Positions 34,023-43,040 of a stretch of DNA of 57,048 nt are shown here, piece by piece. The notes under the pieces were generated by a model that was not told the origin of the DNA, did no database searches, and was given only the letters and a program-made list of their open reading frames with translations. Position 1 is the first letter of the stretch. The number at the start of each line of letters is the position of its first letter. This DNA comes from Bacillota bacterium (GTDB taxonomy: Bacteria; Bacillota; Clostridia; Christensenellales; Aristaeellaceae): NCBI GenBank assembly GCA_023392515.1, contig JAEVYX010000002.1:1-57048 (forward strand). Reading direction: 5' to 3'. The position numbers and the translations under genes were made by a program.

Positions 34023-34062
34023 AGAAACCGCAGGCAGCACACAGCCGTTTTCTGCGGTTTCT
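34023..34062. terminator. Bidirectional terminator
   Basis: AGAAACCGCAG pairs with CTGCGGTTTCT. Plus-strand TTTGTTTAT and a minus-strand T-rich flank suit both converging genes (stops at 33988 and 34071). Confidence 0.85.
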
Positions 34063-34070
34063 TTGTTTAT

Positions 34071-34742
34071 TTAATCAATATCAAACGGTTTCAGCAGCTT
34101 ATCTGCCAATATCGGTTTGCCATTCCCATCCATGATTTCTACCTGGGCATACAGCCAGCCTGGCACGTTTTCAGGATCCACACCCGCAGCGATAAAAGGC
34201 TGTGGATCCAGGACAAACACAATATCCTTATCGTTGGTTTCAAGGTTCTTTGCCCATTCAAACATGTTTCCGCCGGTCAGGTCTACGCCGTAGTGGTCCA
34301 GTGCTTTGTGATAGCCTATGCTTTGACGGTGATGGACGGCGATTTGCTCCATGGATGAAAGTGGCGTCACTTCTCCCTTATAGGCGTAGGTTTGATTGCC
34401 AAAGTCCACACCTAGAATCAGGAAGCCCTCGTGAACCATACCTTCCGGAAGCTTGCCCGTATCCAATCCTGCCTCCAGAAACGGATCAATCTGTGTTTCC
34501 AGCCATGCGTCATAAATGGCATCCTGGGAAAAATCCTGGCTCCATAAAAAACGGGTCGTGCCGTCTGGGGAAGTCAAGGCCCAGCCTCCGATATCCGCAT
34601 CAGCGGCCACGCTTTCTGGGATGGCGGCCAATACTTTCTGAAAGGAGTTCACCGCACTTGTGCCAACCACATCCAAGGTCTGGCAGCTGGCGAGCGTAAA
34701 GCCGACGAGGAGAAGAAAACAAGGGAGAATGGTTTTTTTCAT
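34071..34742 (-). CDS. Putative lipoprotein of unknown function
   Basis: A 223-residue protein with a clear lipoprotein signal: a basic start, hydrophobic core and lipobox LASC with cysteine at residue 20. The mature part is acidic and shows GGWALTSPDGTTRFLWSQDFS and FLILGVDFGNQTYAYKG, with no recognised family motif. It is a single gene between two terminators or promoters, ending at the terminator it shares with the EAL-HDOD gene. The ATG at 34742 follows GGAAAG. I cannot name a function. Confidence 0.75.
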   Translation of the reverse strand: MKKTILPCFLLLVGFTLASCQTLDVVGTSAVNSFQKVLAAIPESVAADADIGGWALTSPDGTTRFLWSQDFSQDAIYDAWLETQIDPFLEAGLDTGKLPEGMVHEGFLILGVDFGNQTYAYKGEVTPLSSMEQIAVHHRQSIGYHKALDHYGVDLTGGNMFEWAKNLETNDKDIVFVLDPQPFIAAGVDPENVPGWLYAQVEIMDGNGKPILADKLLKPFDID

Positions 34743-34872
34743 AAGCGTTCTTTCCTTCCCGTGGCGGCAGGGCTTAAAATGACCGAGGCACACCATCTTC
34801 TTGAAACCGAATGCTGTCCCTGGGGCTTAGCATCCCCCAATCATTTAACAACGTTGCATAAGCAGGTTCAAT

Positions 34873-36612
34873 TTATGCGGCGGTTTCGGAAGATTCTGTG
34901 ATTAGGGTTGCTCCGCAGCAGCCACCGGATGGCAGCGCTTGGTACTCGTCGGCAGCACTTTCGTTAATAACAGATCCATCGGAGGGCACATTGCCTTTGT
35001 CTTCTTCCACCGTGTCGTCAATAGGGGCGCTGCCGCAGCAACCGCCGCCGCCAAAGCCGGGAAAAGAAGAAAAGTCAGCAGCCGGTTCTTCCGTGGGCGT
35101 GACGGGGGTTGTGGTCTCGCTGCCGGTAGCGGAGGCTCCTCCTTCATTTGCCACGACGGTAATTTTGCTGCGAATCATGCCCATCCAACAGGAATAAGCA
35201 AACGTGCCTGTCTTTTCGGGGGTGAATTCAATAACATTGTCACCCACCTTCAGTGTCTTTTCAATTTTGTATTCAGGAATGATAATCCGGTTGTTGCAGC
35301 CGTTAACCGTACCCTTTTCGGCTTGAATGGTCCATTTCACGGGGATGCCCGCGACGACGGTGATGGGAGCATAGCGGTTGGGAGAGAGGGTGGTAACAAT
35401 CTCTTGCACTCCGTCGCTGTTGATGGCAGGGGTTTCAACAATTTGCCCCGCCTGGCTTCCGCTTACCTCCGGGCCCAACGCTACAACGCCAGACAGCGCC
35501 AAACCATTTTGGAACATGCCGATGCCCATAAACAGTACCAGTACAGCTCCGGCGGTCATCATCCGTTTGGTAAACCTGCGGCTCAGCAGGGTGGACAGCG
35601 CACCAAGCCCGAACATGAGCGGCACGGTTCCCAAACTGAACAGCAGCATGGACAACGCTCCTGTCAGTGCGCTGCCGGTTGATAATGCGTATAACTGCAT
35701 TGCCTGTAAAGGTCCGCAAGGCATTAGCCCATTGAGAAGGCCCACAACAAGGGGGCTATTGTTGCTAGCTTTTTCTTTCGCGATTTTACGGCCCAGTGCC
35801 TTGGGCAAATGTGGCACAAACCGGTGCAGGGAGGGGAAAAATCCGCTGAGGTTCAGCCCCATGATGACCATAAATACCCCGGCCAGCAGCTGAATTGCGC
35901 CCTTGAAAGCGCCGGGCAGTTGCACGACGGACCCAATGGCTCCCACCAGCCCCCCCAGCACAGTATAGGAGATCACACGGCCCAGGTTGTACAAAAAGCT
36001 GGGGCGCAAGCCTGAAAACCGACCACTGCCTTTGGCATCCTTTCCCTTTGCACCCAGGCACTGTGTCATGTTAATGCCGCCGCACATGGCAATGCAGTGG
36101 ACGGAAGTCAAAAGTCCAATTACAAACAGCATGCCGTAGCCGGTACCTTGTTCTGCTGTAGGAAAAATGTTGATGCCGTTTAGCAGATTCAGCCGTGAGG
36201 CCAGGAGATACGCTGCGCCCAAGAGCGCGGCAAAACTCAAGGCGCTGCGAAGATTGCCTGCTTTTTCCTCGCCCGCACCAGACACGGTGGAGACTCGCCC
36301 GGCAGAAGACTTCGCCCCTGTGTCCTTAAGGGGTGCCTTTTCGGCCCTTATGGTTTGATTCTCGGTGAGGATTTCAACTTCTTGTCTGGCTTCAGGAGAT
36401 ACCTCGTACCCAGCCTTTTTGATTGCTTCATAGAAGGATTCCGGGACTGCACGCTCCGAATCGTACTCAATCTCAACGCAGGCCCTGGTGGCGGATGCCC
36501 GGGCTTTGATGACTCCGTTGAGTGCCATGAGCGCGCTTTCAATTCGGCTTTCGCAGCCGACGCACGTCATGCCGGTGACGGGTAGAGACATTGCCTTTTG
36601 TTGAATTGCCAT
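34873..36612 (-). CDS. HMA - TauE/SafE membrane - cupredoxin fusion with paired Cys-Cys tail (copper handling)
   Basis: A 579-residue fusion. Residues 8-72 are a heavy-metal-associated domain with the metal site C17-V-G-C20 (GMTCVGCE). A linker leads to a membrane domain (about 120-390) with SafE/DsbD-like motifs VIGLLTSVHCIAMCGG and GLLNGLMPCGPLQAMQ. The external C-terminal part has a cupredoxin-like fold (VKWTIQAEKGT, then NGCNNRI and FAYSCWMGM) whose Cys/Cys/Met could bind copper. The tail has two glycine-flanked Cys-Cys motifs, GGGGCCGS and SGGCCGAT. The start with AAGGAG fixes 36612. Domain order suggests metal passed from cytosol to an outer site. The CC tail is not part of the usual family. 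Confidence 0.88.
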   Translation of the reverse strand: MAIQQKAMSLPVTGMTCVGCESRIESALMALNGVIKARASATRACVEIEYDSERAVPESFYEAIKKAGYEVSPEARQEVEILTENQTIRAEKAPLKDTGAKSSAGRVSTVSGAGEEKAGNLRSALSFAALLGAAYLLASRLNLLNGINIFPTAEQGTGYGMLFVIGLLTSVHCIAMCGGINMTQCLGAKGKDAKGSGRFSGLRPSFLYNLGRVISYTVLGGLVGAIGSVVQLPGAFKGAIQLLAGVFMVIMGLNLSGFFPSLHRFVPHLPKALGRKIAKEKASNNSPLVVGLLNGLMPCGPLQAMQLYALSTGSALTGALSMLLFSLGTVPLMFGLGALSTLLSRRFTKRMMTAGAVLVLFMGIGMFQNGLALSGVVALGPEVSGSQAGQIVETPAINSDGVQEIVTTLSPNRYAPITVVAGIPVKWTIQAEKGTVNGCNNRIIIPEYKIEKTLKVGDNVIEFTPEKTGTFAYSCWMGMIRSKITVVANEGGASATGSETTTPVTPTEEPAADFSSFPGFGGGGCCGSAPIDDTVEEDKGNVPSDGSVINESAADEYQALPSGGCCGATLITESSETAA

Positions 36613-36739
36613 AAGCCTGCTCCTTTTTCGGGATGCGCCTGCCCCCTTCGGCTTTATATGGGGACGGCTGCGTGCATCCATGATGTTCGAAAGGAGTGTA
36701 GCAGGCTCATGTGGAGATTTGATGCAGATTAGAATTTGG

Positions 36740-36757
36740 TTTTGATGTTGATCAAAA
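36740..36757 (-). promoter_or_regulatory. Inverted repeat upstream of the copper-handling fusion gene
   Basis: TTTTGAT and ATCAAAA are perfect 7-base arms around GTTG, about 130 bases before the start at 36612. It may be a regulator site. The rest of the interval 36613-36892 shows no gene. Confidence 0.35.
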
Positions 36758-36892
36758 TTTGTTCTAGTGCTGAAAAGGGAAAGTGAAAAATGGAAAGAGA
36801 CCGTAGAAGAATGAGTATGGTTTGTTCCGAAAAATAATGAACAATTATCGGACTAGTAAAATATATACAGATAGGCTTACATAGCAGATATC

Positions 36893-37975
36893 TCAAGATG
36901 ATGTTCGTCCTATCTTTGCAATGCCTGTAGTCTTACGGATAATCAACAGGGGCTTATACTCAATTTTAAATATACCGTGGGGCGAATCCATATTGCTGCT
37001 GGCCTCCATGTTCCGTACCAACAATTCAAAAGCGTCCCGCCCTTTAGCAAGCAGGAAAGAATCCACCGTTGTCAGCGCGATTCTTTGAAATTGGGATGGA
37101 AAGATATTATCAAAACCGCAAACCGAGCAATCTTCTGGGATTCGCAGACCGCGGCTGACAAGGGCATCAAGTATACCATACGCCACCATATCGTTGACGC
37201 CAATATATGCGGTAAGAGAAGGGGTTCCGCTCAGTTCTCGGGCAAGTTCATACCCTACGTTATATTCGAAGTTTTGATGGTATTGCTTGCGGCTATAGTC
37301 CTCGGATGATTCACGCACGATAAGATCAGCTCCCGCAGCCTCCATACGCGCGCGGATACCCTCTAAACGCCTGCTGCGTTGAGTATTGTTGCTCACTCGC
37401 AACGGCGTAGAAATGAATGCAACTTTTCTATGCCCGAGAGAAAGCAGATGATCTGCCATCAGTTCGCCGGCTGCTGCGCTGTTGAGCTCAACCGTATTGA
37501 TATCCATCAGTTCATTTTTGTCACTGACAATAACAATGGGAATAGAGAGAGAAAGTGTCTTTACCTTTTCATGATGGTGTGGCATAAAGGCGAATACTAC
37601 ACCGCAAAATGCATAATTCTGAATTAATTCCAGGTATCCATTTTCTATATCGGGATCACGATACGTATTACAGATCAGCACACGATATCCACGACCGACA
37701 GCCTCGTTTTCCAGCGACTGGATTAATGTGGAATAGTATGGGTTATCCAGCGTGGGTGCAATAACTGCGATTAGTTTGCTTTCAGTACAGGAAAAAGCAT
37801 TTTCTCGTTTTCGCTTGGTTGTGTAGTTTAGCTGCCTTGCAGCATCATAAACCTTATCAATGGTTTCTTTTGAAAACGAAACGTTGGATTTTCCGGTCAA
37901 GATCATAGATACTGTTGATTGGGACACGCCTGCCAATCGAGCCACATCGATTGTGGTAGATTTCTTATTTTGCAT
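36893..37975 (-). CDS. LacI-family transcriptional regulator
   Basis: A 360-residue regulator. The helix-turn-helix and hinge helix are at residues 6-60 (TIDVARLAGVSQSTVSMIL, then YDAARQLNY); the rest is a sugar-binding-protein-like sensor (LIAVIAPTLDNPYYSTLIQ). It is transcribed away from the Afu-like importer, with about 275 AT-rich bases between. A palindrome overlapping the importer's transcription start (38159-38181) is the likely operator. The effector is presumably the importer's cargo or a metabolite of it. Confidence 0.93.
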   Translation of the reverse strand: MQNKKSTTIDVARLAGVSQSTVSMILTGKSNVSFSKETIDKVYDAARQLNYTTKRKRENAFSCTESKLIAVIAPTLDNPYYSTLIQSLENEAVGRGYRVLICNTYRDPDIENGYLELIQNYAFCGVVFAFMPHHHEKVKTLSLSIPIVIVSDKNELMDINTVELNSAAAGELMADHLLSLGHRKVAFISTPLRVSNNTQRSRRLEGIRARMEAAGADLIVRESSEDYSRKQYHQNFEYNVGYELARELSGTPSLTAYIGVNDMVAYGILDALVSRGLRIPEDCSVCGFDNIFPSQFQRIALTTVDSFLLAKGRDAFELLVRNMEASSNMDSPHGIFKIEYKPLLIIRKTTGIAKIGRTSS

Positions 37976-38130
37976 AAGGACACCTCACTCACAATTAATA
38001 TATCAATAAAAACGTCGATTGTAAATATGTTTATTATCAAACAATATGCTAATTTTTTAGTATAGATAATGAGTGAGGATACTTAATACAATAAACTGAA
38101 TATGTAATTTGACTCTTTTGCTAAAACATA

Positions 38131-38159
38131 TTGACAACGAGTCGCTAAATATATAAAAT
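38131..38159 (+). promoter_or_regulatory. Promoter of the second Afu-like operon
   Basis: A perfect TTGACA (38131-38136) and TAAAAT (38154-38159) are 17 bases apart. Confidence 0.8.
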
Positions 38160-38181
38160 GTGATTAAATAAATTAATCGCA
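38159..38181. promoter_or_regulatory. Candidate LacI-type operator
   Basis: TGTGATTAA and TTAATCGCA are 9-base inverted arms with one mismatch around ATAAA, immediately after the -10 box. Repressor binding there would block transcription start. The neighbouring LacI-family gene is the obvious partner. Confidence 0.6.
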
Positions 38182-38249
38182 AGTGTCGCAAATAAATTAA
38201 ATATTAATTTCTCTTTGCGCGCGAGCGATCAAGAGAAAGGACGATCGCA

Positions 38250-39269
38250 ATGAAGAAAATGGTCCGTATCCTGTCACTGGTACTGTGTCTGGTTATGCTG
38301 TTGGCTACAACCGCATCCGCGTCAGCCAAAAATGTCGTCATCACCTATAATACGCCCCAGGACTGGGTTAATTGGGGTAGCGTACTTCGTGAGTTTAGTA
38401 AAGCTACCGGTCTAACTGCGCCTAATGACAACAAAAACAGCGGTCAGTCGCTGACCGCCCTGATTGCTGAAAAGGGCAGCCCTCTATGCGACATGGTATA
38501 CCTAGGTATCACCTTTGGTATGCAGGCTGTAAACGAAGGTGTCTTGCAAAGTTATGAGCATACATACTTTTCCAGCATTGATGAAACGTTGAAGGATCCC
38601 AATGCACTGTATTCAACTGTGCACTATGGTTCCATCGCGATCCTGGTGAACACTGAGGCACTTGGCGATTTGCCTATTCCTCAAAGCTGGGAAGAACTGC
38701 TCGATCCTATGTACAAGGGCATGATTGGCATGCTGGATCCGACTTCTGCGGCTATCGGTTACAGCGCTTGTATCGCTGTTAACGAGTCGCTGGGCGGCTC
38801 CCTGGATAATTTTAATCCCGTCATCGAGTACTTCACAAAGCTGAATGAAAACGAAGTCGTGTATCCAATGCAGACCTCCACAGCAAAGCTGCTCAAGGGC
38901 GAGATCCCGATCCTGATCGATGCCGACTTTAACGGTTATGGCCTGAAATATAAGCAGAATGGCCCAATTGAGGTTGTTATCCCCAAGGAAGGTTCACTGA
39001 AGATCCCCTACGTTGTTGGTATTGTAAAAGATTGCCCGGATCTGGATAATGCAAAAACGCTGATTGAATTTCTTTTCTCCGACGAGGGACAGGAGCTGTT
39101 TGCTAAAGGCTATGTCCGCCCAGTGAACGCCTCTGCATTAAGCGACGAGATCAAAGCTTACTTCCTGCCGGATGAAGATTATGCTCGGGTTATCGACGTC
39201 GATTGGAAAAAGATGAGCGAGGTGCAGTCTGCCTTCAACGAGCGCTGGACGGCTGAGGTCAACAAGTAA
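38250..39269 (+). CDS. Extracellular solute-binding protein, AfuA/PotD-like
   Basis: A 339-residue secreted binding protein. The signal peptide runs to SASA near residue 26 without a lipobox. The mature protein begins KNVVITYNTPQDW and has SAAIGYSACIAVNESLGG mid-way and the late IPYVVGIVKDCPDLDNAKTLIEF typical of the family. AGAAAGG stands before the ATG. It is first in an operon with two separate permeases, an ATPase and a TIM-barrel enzyme. No double-tyrosine iron site is evident, and the LacI regulator and isomerase neighbour point to a sugar-like organic anion; inference. Confidence 0.88.
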   Translation: MKKMVRILSLVLCLVMLLATTASASAKNVVITYNTPQDWVNWGSVLREFSKATGLTAPNDNKNSGQSLTALIAEKGSPLCDMVYLGITFGMQAVNEGVLQSYEHTYFSSIDETLKDPNALYSTVHYGSIAILVNTEALGDLPIPQSWEELLDPMYKGMIGMLDPTSAAIGYSACIAVNESLGGSLDNFNPVIEYFTKLNENEVVYPMQTSTAKLLKGEIPILIDADFNGYGLKYKQNGPIEVVIPKEGSLKIPYVVGIVKDCPDLDNAKTLIEFLFSDEGQELFAKGYVRPVNASALSDEIKAYFLPDEDYARVIDVDWKKMSEVQSAFNERWTAEVNK

Positions 39270-39299
39270 AAGCAAATTTAGGACTCGTTTAATACAACG

Positions 39300-39364
39300 G
39301 GGGTTGCCGTGCTATGCGCATATTTAATAAATCTATTTCATTATGCAGTTAATGCGGCAGCCCC
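39300..39364 (+). terminator. Hairpin between binding-protein and permease genes
   Basis: GGGGTTGCCG (39300-39309) pairs with CGGCAGCCCC (39355-39364), one G-T pair, with a 45-base AT-rich loop holding a smaller GCATA/TATGC stem. No T-run follows. It resembles the post-binding-protein hairpins at 7615, 16137 and 50178. Confidence 0.55.
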
Positions 39365-39422
39365 TGACATTCCGGATAATCTTTCCGGCTCATACGTCCT
39401 ATGAGGAGGCATCATAAACGTC

Positions 39423-40229
39423 ATGAAAAAAATTGGGAACCTGCTCTTTATCTTTCCCACAATGGTGCTGTTTGCATTATTCTTTATCTTGCCGGTAGGT
39501 ATCCTGTGGGTTCGCAGCTTTACGGGCGATAACGGTTTTACGTTTAATAATTATGTACAGATCATTGCCAATGCGCGCTATGCTACAGCCCTCATCAACA
39601 GCCTTTGGCTCTCGCTTGTTGTTACCGCCGTCACGTTGGTGATATCGGGTGTGATTGCATTTTTTCTGGCACGGAAGGATTTCAAGGGCAAAAATCTGTA
39701 TATGACGCTGATTACTTTTCCTGTTTCCCTGCCGGGTGTGGTTGTCGGCTTTATGATCATCATTATGTTTGGTACCACGGGTGTATTGCCAATGTTGACG
39801 TATAGTCTTTTTGGTAAGGCCAGCGGTTCTTTTGCCTATACCATTGTAGGTATTTTCTTTGCCTATCTATATTTTTCGATTCCCAAAACGGTCATGACAC
39901 TATATGGCTCCATAGTGGAATTTGATGTGCGCCTGGAAGAAGCTGCCCGCACCGTAGGTGCCAATGAACAACAAGCCATCATCAAGGTCGTCATCCCCAC
40001 GCTGGCTCCTGTGTTTGTCTCTGCATCTGCGCTGGCATTCTGTACTTGTATGAGTGCATTTGGTACTGCATTTACCTTGGCGAACCAGTTTGAAATAATT
40101 CCTATCCTCATGTATACAGAGTATACCAACTACTTCAATATTGCCGGAGCTAGTGCTATGGCAATTTTTATCGGTGTGGTAAGTGTCGCACTAAATATGC
40201 TTGCCAGAATGCTTTTGGAAAGGGAGTAA
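39423..40229 (+). CDS. ABC transporter permease, AfuB/PotB-like first subunit
   Basis: A 268-residue six-helix permease. The ATPase-contact loop is EEAARTVGANEQQAIIKVVIP near 177. It starts after GGAGG at an unusually long 13-base spacing. With the next gene it makes a two-subunit channel, in contrast to the single fused permease of the related operon at 14402. Confidence 0.92.
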   Translation: MKKIGNLLFIFPTMVLFALFFILPVGILWVRSFTGDNGFTFNNYVQIIANARYATALINSLWLSLVVTAVTLVISGVIAFFLARKDFKGKNLYMTLITFPVSLPGVVVGFMIIIMFGTTGVLPMLTYSLFGKASGSFAYTIVGIFFAYLYFSIPKTVMTLYGSIVEFDVRLEEAARTVGANEQQAIIKVVIPTLAPVFVSASALAFCTCMSAFGTAFTLANQFEIIPILMYTEYTNYFNIAGASAMAIFIGVVSVALNMLARMLLERE

Positions 40230-40232
40230 ACC

Positions 40233-41033
40233 ATGAAAACATACAATCTGACGGGAAAGATCCTTAAGGCATTGGTTTACATCCTGATCATCACAACCAC
40301 AGCCTTCCTGATCGTCCCGATTATCTTCACTATCCTGGGTTCATTCTCTGCTTATTGGGGCAAGACCATGTTCAGTCGCGGCTTGACGCTGGAGTGGTAT
40401 GACTATGTCTTTTATTATTACGGCCACACCATTGGCCTGACGCTTTTGATTACCTGTGCTACGGTTGTAATTAATATGGTGCTGGGCAGCATGACGGCAT
40501 ATAAGCTTGCCATGTCACCCAATAAAAATTCAAAGTGGATCAAGCTGTTTGAGGAAATACTAACACTTCCTGCAGCCATTCCCGGAATCGCAATCGGTCT
40601 TGCCCTGGCTCAGTCCTATGCTCCGCTACGCCGCTCCGGCATCCTGATTTTGGTGGCGCATGTGATCTTCACTTTCCCGCTGATGTTCCGTTCTGTCACT
40701 GGTGCGCTGCGTGCCAAGGATTTCAAATCAATTGATGAATGTGCTTCTTCTATGGGAGCCGGTCCATTTAGAAAGTTTTTTTTGGTTATCTTCCCAGCCA
40801 TCCGTGTGTCCATTCTTTCGGGAGCAATCAATGTATTCATGATGTCGTTGGGTGAATTCAATATTACGTTCTTCCTGTACACGCCTTTCTTGATGACGCT
40901 GCCGGTAGGAATGTATGAATCCTATGCTTCTTTGCGTATTGAAGTAGGTAGCGCGTTCACAACGCTGTTCCTGGCGTTTGCAATCCCACTTACATATATC
41001 ATGAACAGGCTGAACAAAACACAGACCAAATAA
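40233..41033 (+). CDS. ABC transporter permease, second subunit (PotC-like)
   Basis: A 266-residue six-helix permease. The contact loop reads DECASSMGAGPFRKFFLVIFP near 170, with the usual glutamate replaced in part. It follows the first permease by three bases and AAAGGGAG precedes the ATG, so translation is coupled. Confidence 0.92.
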   Translation: MKTYNLTGKILKALVYILIITTTAFLIVPIIFTILGSFSAYWGKTMFSRGLTLEWYDYVFYYYGHTIGLTLLITCATVVINMVLGSMTAYKLAMSPNKNSKWIKLFEEILTLPAAIPGIAIGLALAQSYAPLRRSGILILVAHVIFTFPLMFRSVTGALRAKDFKSIDECASSMGAGPFRKFFLVIFPAIRVSILSGAINVFMMSLGEFNITFFLYTPFLMTLPVGMYESYASLRIEVGSAFTTLFLAFAIPLTYIMNRLNKTQTK

Positions 41034-41048
41034 ACGGGGGACAGTTAG

Positions 41049-42110
41049 ATGACAAACAAAGTTCACGTATCCATTCGGCATATCAATAAAGTATACGGTG
41101 ATGGTACAAAGGCACTTAAGGACATCAATCTGGATATTTTTCAAGGTGAGATCATCGTGCTGCTGGGCTCATCCGGCTGCGGAAAATCAACACTGCTACG
41201 CACAATTGGCGGCCTGGAGAAGAAGACCAGCGGTGAAATCTATTTCTATGACACCGAAATTACATCTGTCCCGGTCGAAAAACGTAATGTAGGTTTTGTC
41301 TTTCAGAATTATGCATTGTTTCCTACCATGACGGTGCGCCAGAATATTGGTTTTGGCTTGAAACTGCGTAAAATGCCCAAGGATCAGATTGCCAGGAAAG
41401 TCAATGATTTGATCGCCATGATGAACCTGGAGGAATATGCGGAAAAAAAGCCACAGCAGTTATCTGGCGGACAGCAACAGCGCGTGGCAATTGCGCGTGT
41501 ACTAGCAATCGAGCCTAAAGTACTGCTTCTGGACGAGCCGCTGACAGCGCTTGACGCCAAACTGAAGGAACATCTTCGTATTGAGTTGGGTCAGATGCTG
41601 CGCAAATTGGGCATTACAGCCATCTATGTTACACATGATCAGATGGAAGCAATGGCCATAGCCGATCGTATCGCCATTATGAACGGCGGTGTCATCGAAC
41701 AAATTGGTACGCCTGAGTTTATTTATTCCATGCCACAAACTGAATTTGTTGCGCAGTTTATCGGTAAGATCAATAGCCTGAAAGGTATTGTCATAAAACA
41801 AGACGGAAAGTTAATGGTCGATGTTGGATTTGCTACGTTCCCTTATAACGGAGCCAAATCTATTCAAGTCGGTGAAAAAGTAACTGTTTTCTTGCGGCCA
41901 GAGGATATGGAATTTGTTTCGGATAAGACCGGAGGCGGGCATATTGTGAAAGCAATTGTTGAGCAAAGTATTTTTATGGGTGGTTGTTACCAAAATTGTG
42001 CGAAGTTTGGCGACCAGTCCGTATTCTTTGAAACGATCAATACTCGTAAACTTGACACCGGATGCGAAATCTTTATCAAAATCGATGAAACCAAACTGAT
42101 TGTGATCTGA
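41049..42110 (+). CDS. ABC transporter ATPase, AfuC/PotA type
   Basis: A 353-residue ATPase. Walker A is GSSGCGKST near 38, the signature LSGGQQQRVAIARV near 140, Walker B LLLDEPLTALDAK, the switch VTHDQMEAMAIAD, and a C-terminal TOBE region. GGGGGA precedes the ATG. It energises the permeases at 39423 and 40233. Confidence 0.93.
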   Translation: MTNKVHVSIRHINKVYGDGTKALKDINLDIFQGEIIVLLGSSGCGKSTLLRTIGGLEKKTSGEIYFYDTEITSVPVEKRNVGFVFQNYALFPTMTVRQNIGFGLKLRKMPKDQIARKVNDLIAMMNLEEYAEKKPQQLSGGQQQRVAIARVLAIEPKVLLLDEPLTALDAKLKEHLRIELGQMLRKLGITAIYVTHDQMEAMAIADRIAIMNGGVIEQIGTPEFIYSMPQTEFVAQFIGKINSLKGIVIKQDGKLMVDVGFATFPYNGAKSIQVGEKVTVFLRPEDMEFVSDKTGGGHIVKAIVEQSIFMGGCYQNCAKFGDQSVFFETINTRKLDTGCEIFIKIDETKLIVI

Positions 42111-42124
42111 AAGGTAGCACATAT

Positions 42125-42943
42125 ATGAGAAATATTGCCTATTCCGAATTGATTCTGCTCAACCATGATGTACTGGAAAACGTCGACCGTTTGGCTGCAG
42201 TAGGCAGTAACCGTATCGAATTGATGATGGACGCAGCCGGGTGGGATATATATCGTAGCAATTATAAGGATTTGATTGCAGGGTTGAACGAGCGCGGCTT
42301 GCACTACTCCGTACACCCAGCCGCGTGGGATATCAACCTGACGGCTGAAATGGGGATTCTCCGTGATGCGGCCTATCGCCATCATCTGGATGCCCTGGAG
42401 TTTTCCGCACAAATAGGTGCCTCCCAGATGGTGTTGCACCCTGGTTTTGCAAATTCGCCGTGTTTTTCCAAGGAAACGGCAAGAAAGCGTGCCTTCGAAA
42501 CCACGTGCAAACTGGCAGAGATTGCAAAAAAATCTGGGGTTAAGCTGGCATATGAGAATGTAGGATACAATGGGCAATCTATCTATACCATGGAAGAATT
42601 CATCCATGCGCTGGATGGTGTGGATTCCATTGTCGGGTATTTGGTCGACATCGGTCATGCCAATGTAAATCATTGGGATATCCCTGCGCTGATCCGCGCC
42701 GTGTCTCATCGGCTTTTCGGCCTGCATATTCACGATAATACTGGTAAAGGGGACAACCATCTGCCTATTGGCCGTGGAACCTCTGATTGGCACGGCATCT
42801 ATGATGCTATGCAAGAGATTAAGAACCCTGATTGCGAATTCATTCTCGAATACGCACCAGGCTTACCTCTCACCTACTTAGAGGAGGGAAAAGCACTTCT
42901 GGAAACGAATATCTATGTAGCTTCCGAAATGCTGGGAAATTAA
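42125..42943 (+). CDS. Sugar phosphate isomerase/epimerase (xylose isomerase-like TIM barrel)
   Basis: A 272-residue TIM-barrel enzyme of the AP_endonuc_2 group, whose members act on sugars, sugar phosphates or inositols. The metal-ligand pattern is visible: ELMMDAAGW near 38, E in LAYENVG near 142, D and H in YLVDIGHANVNHWD near 176, HIHDNTGKGDNHLPIG near 201, and a closing EFILEYAPG. It is 14 bases after the ATPase gene and before a terminator. It suggests that the imported compound is a sugar derivative; the reaction cannot be named. Confidence 0.85.
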   Translation: MRNIAYSELILLNHDVLENVDRLAAVGSNRIELMMDAAGWDIYRSNYKDLIAGLNERGLHYSVHPAAWDINLTAEMGILRDAAYRHHLDALEFSAQIGASQMVLHPGFANSPCFSKETARKRAFETTCKLAEIAKKSGVKLAYENVGYNGQSIYTMEEFIHALDGVDSIVGYLVDIGHANVNHWDIPALIRAVSHRLFGLHIHDNTGKGDNHLPIGRGTSDWHGIYDAMQEIKNPDCEFILEYAPGLPLTYLEEGKALLETNIYVASEMLGN

Positions 42944-42977
42944 GGAGCATACCTTCGCAAAGTGCATTAGAAAATAG

Positions 42978-43004
42978 CCATCTCCCGGATTGAGCGGGGG
43001 ATGG
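42978..43004 (+). terminator. Terminator of the second Afu-like operon
   Basis: CCATCTCCC pairs with GGGGGATGG (one G-T) and is followed by the T-rich TTATGATTTAT, 35 bases after the TIM-barrel stop. Confidence 0.7.
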
Positions 43005-43040
43005 TTATGATTTATAATCTAAGGCTATGCTGCGCGATTG

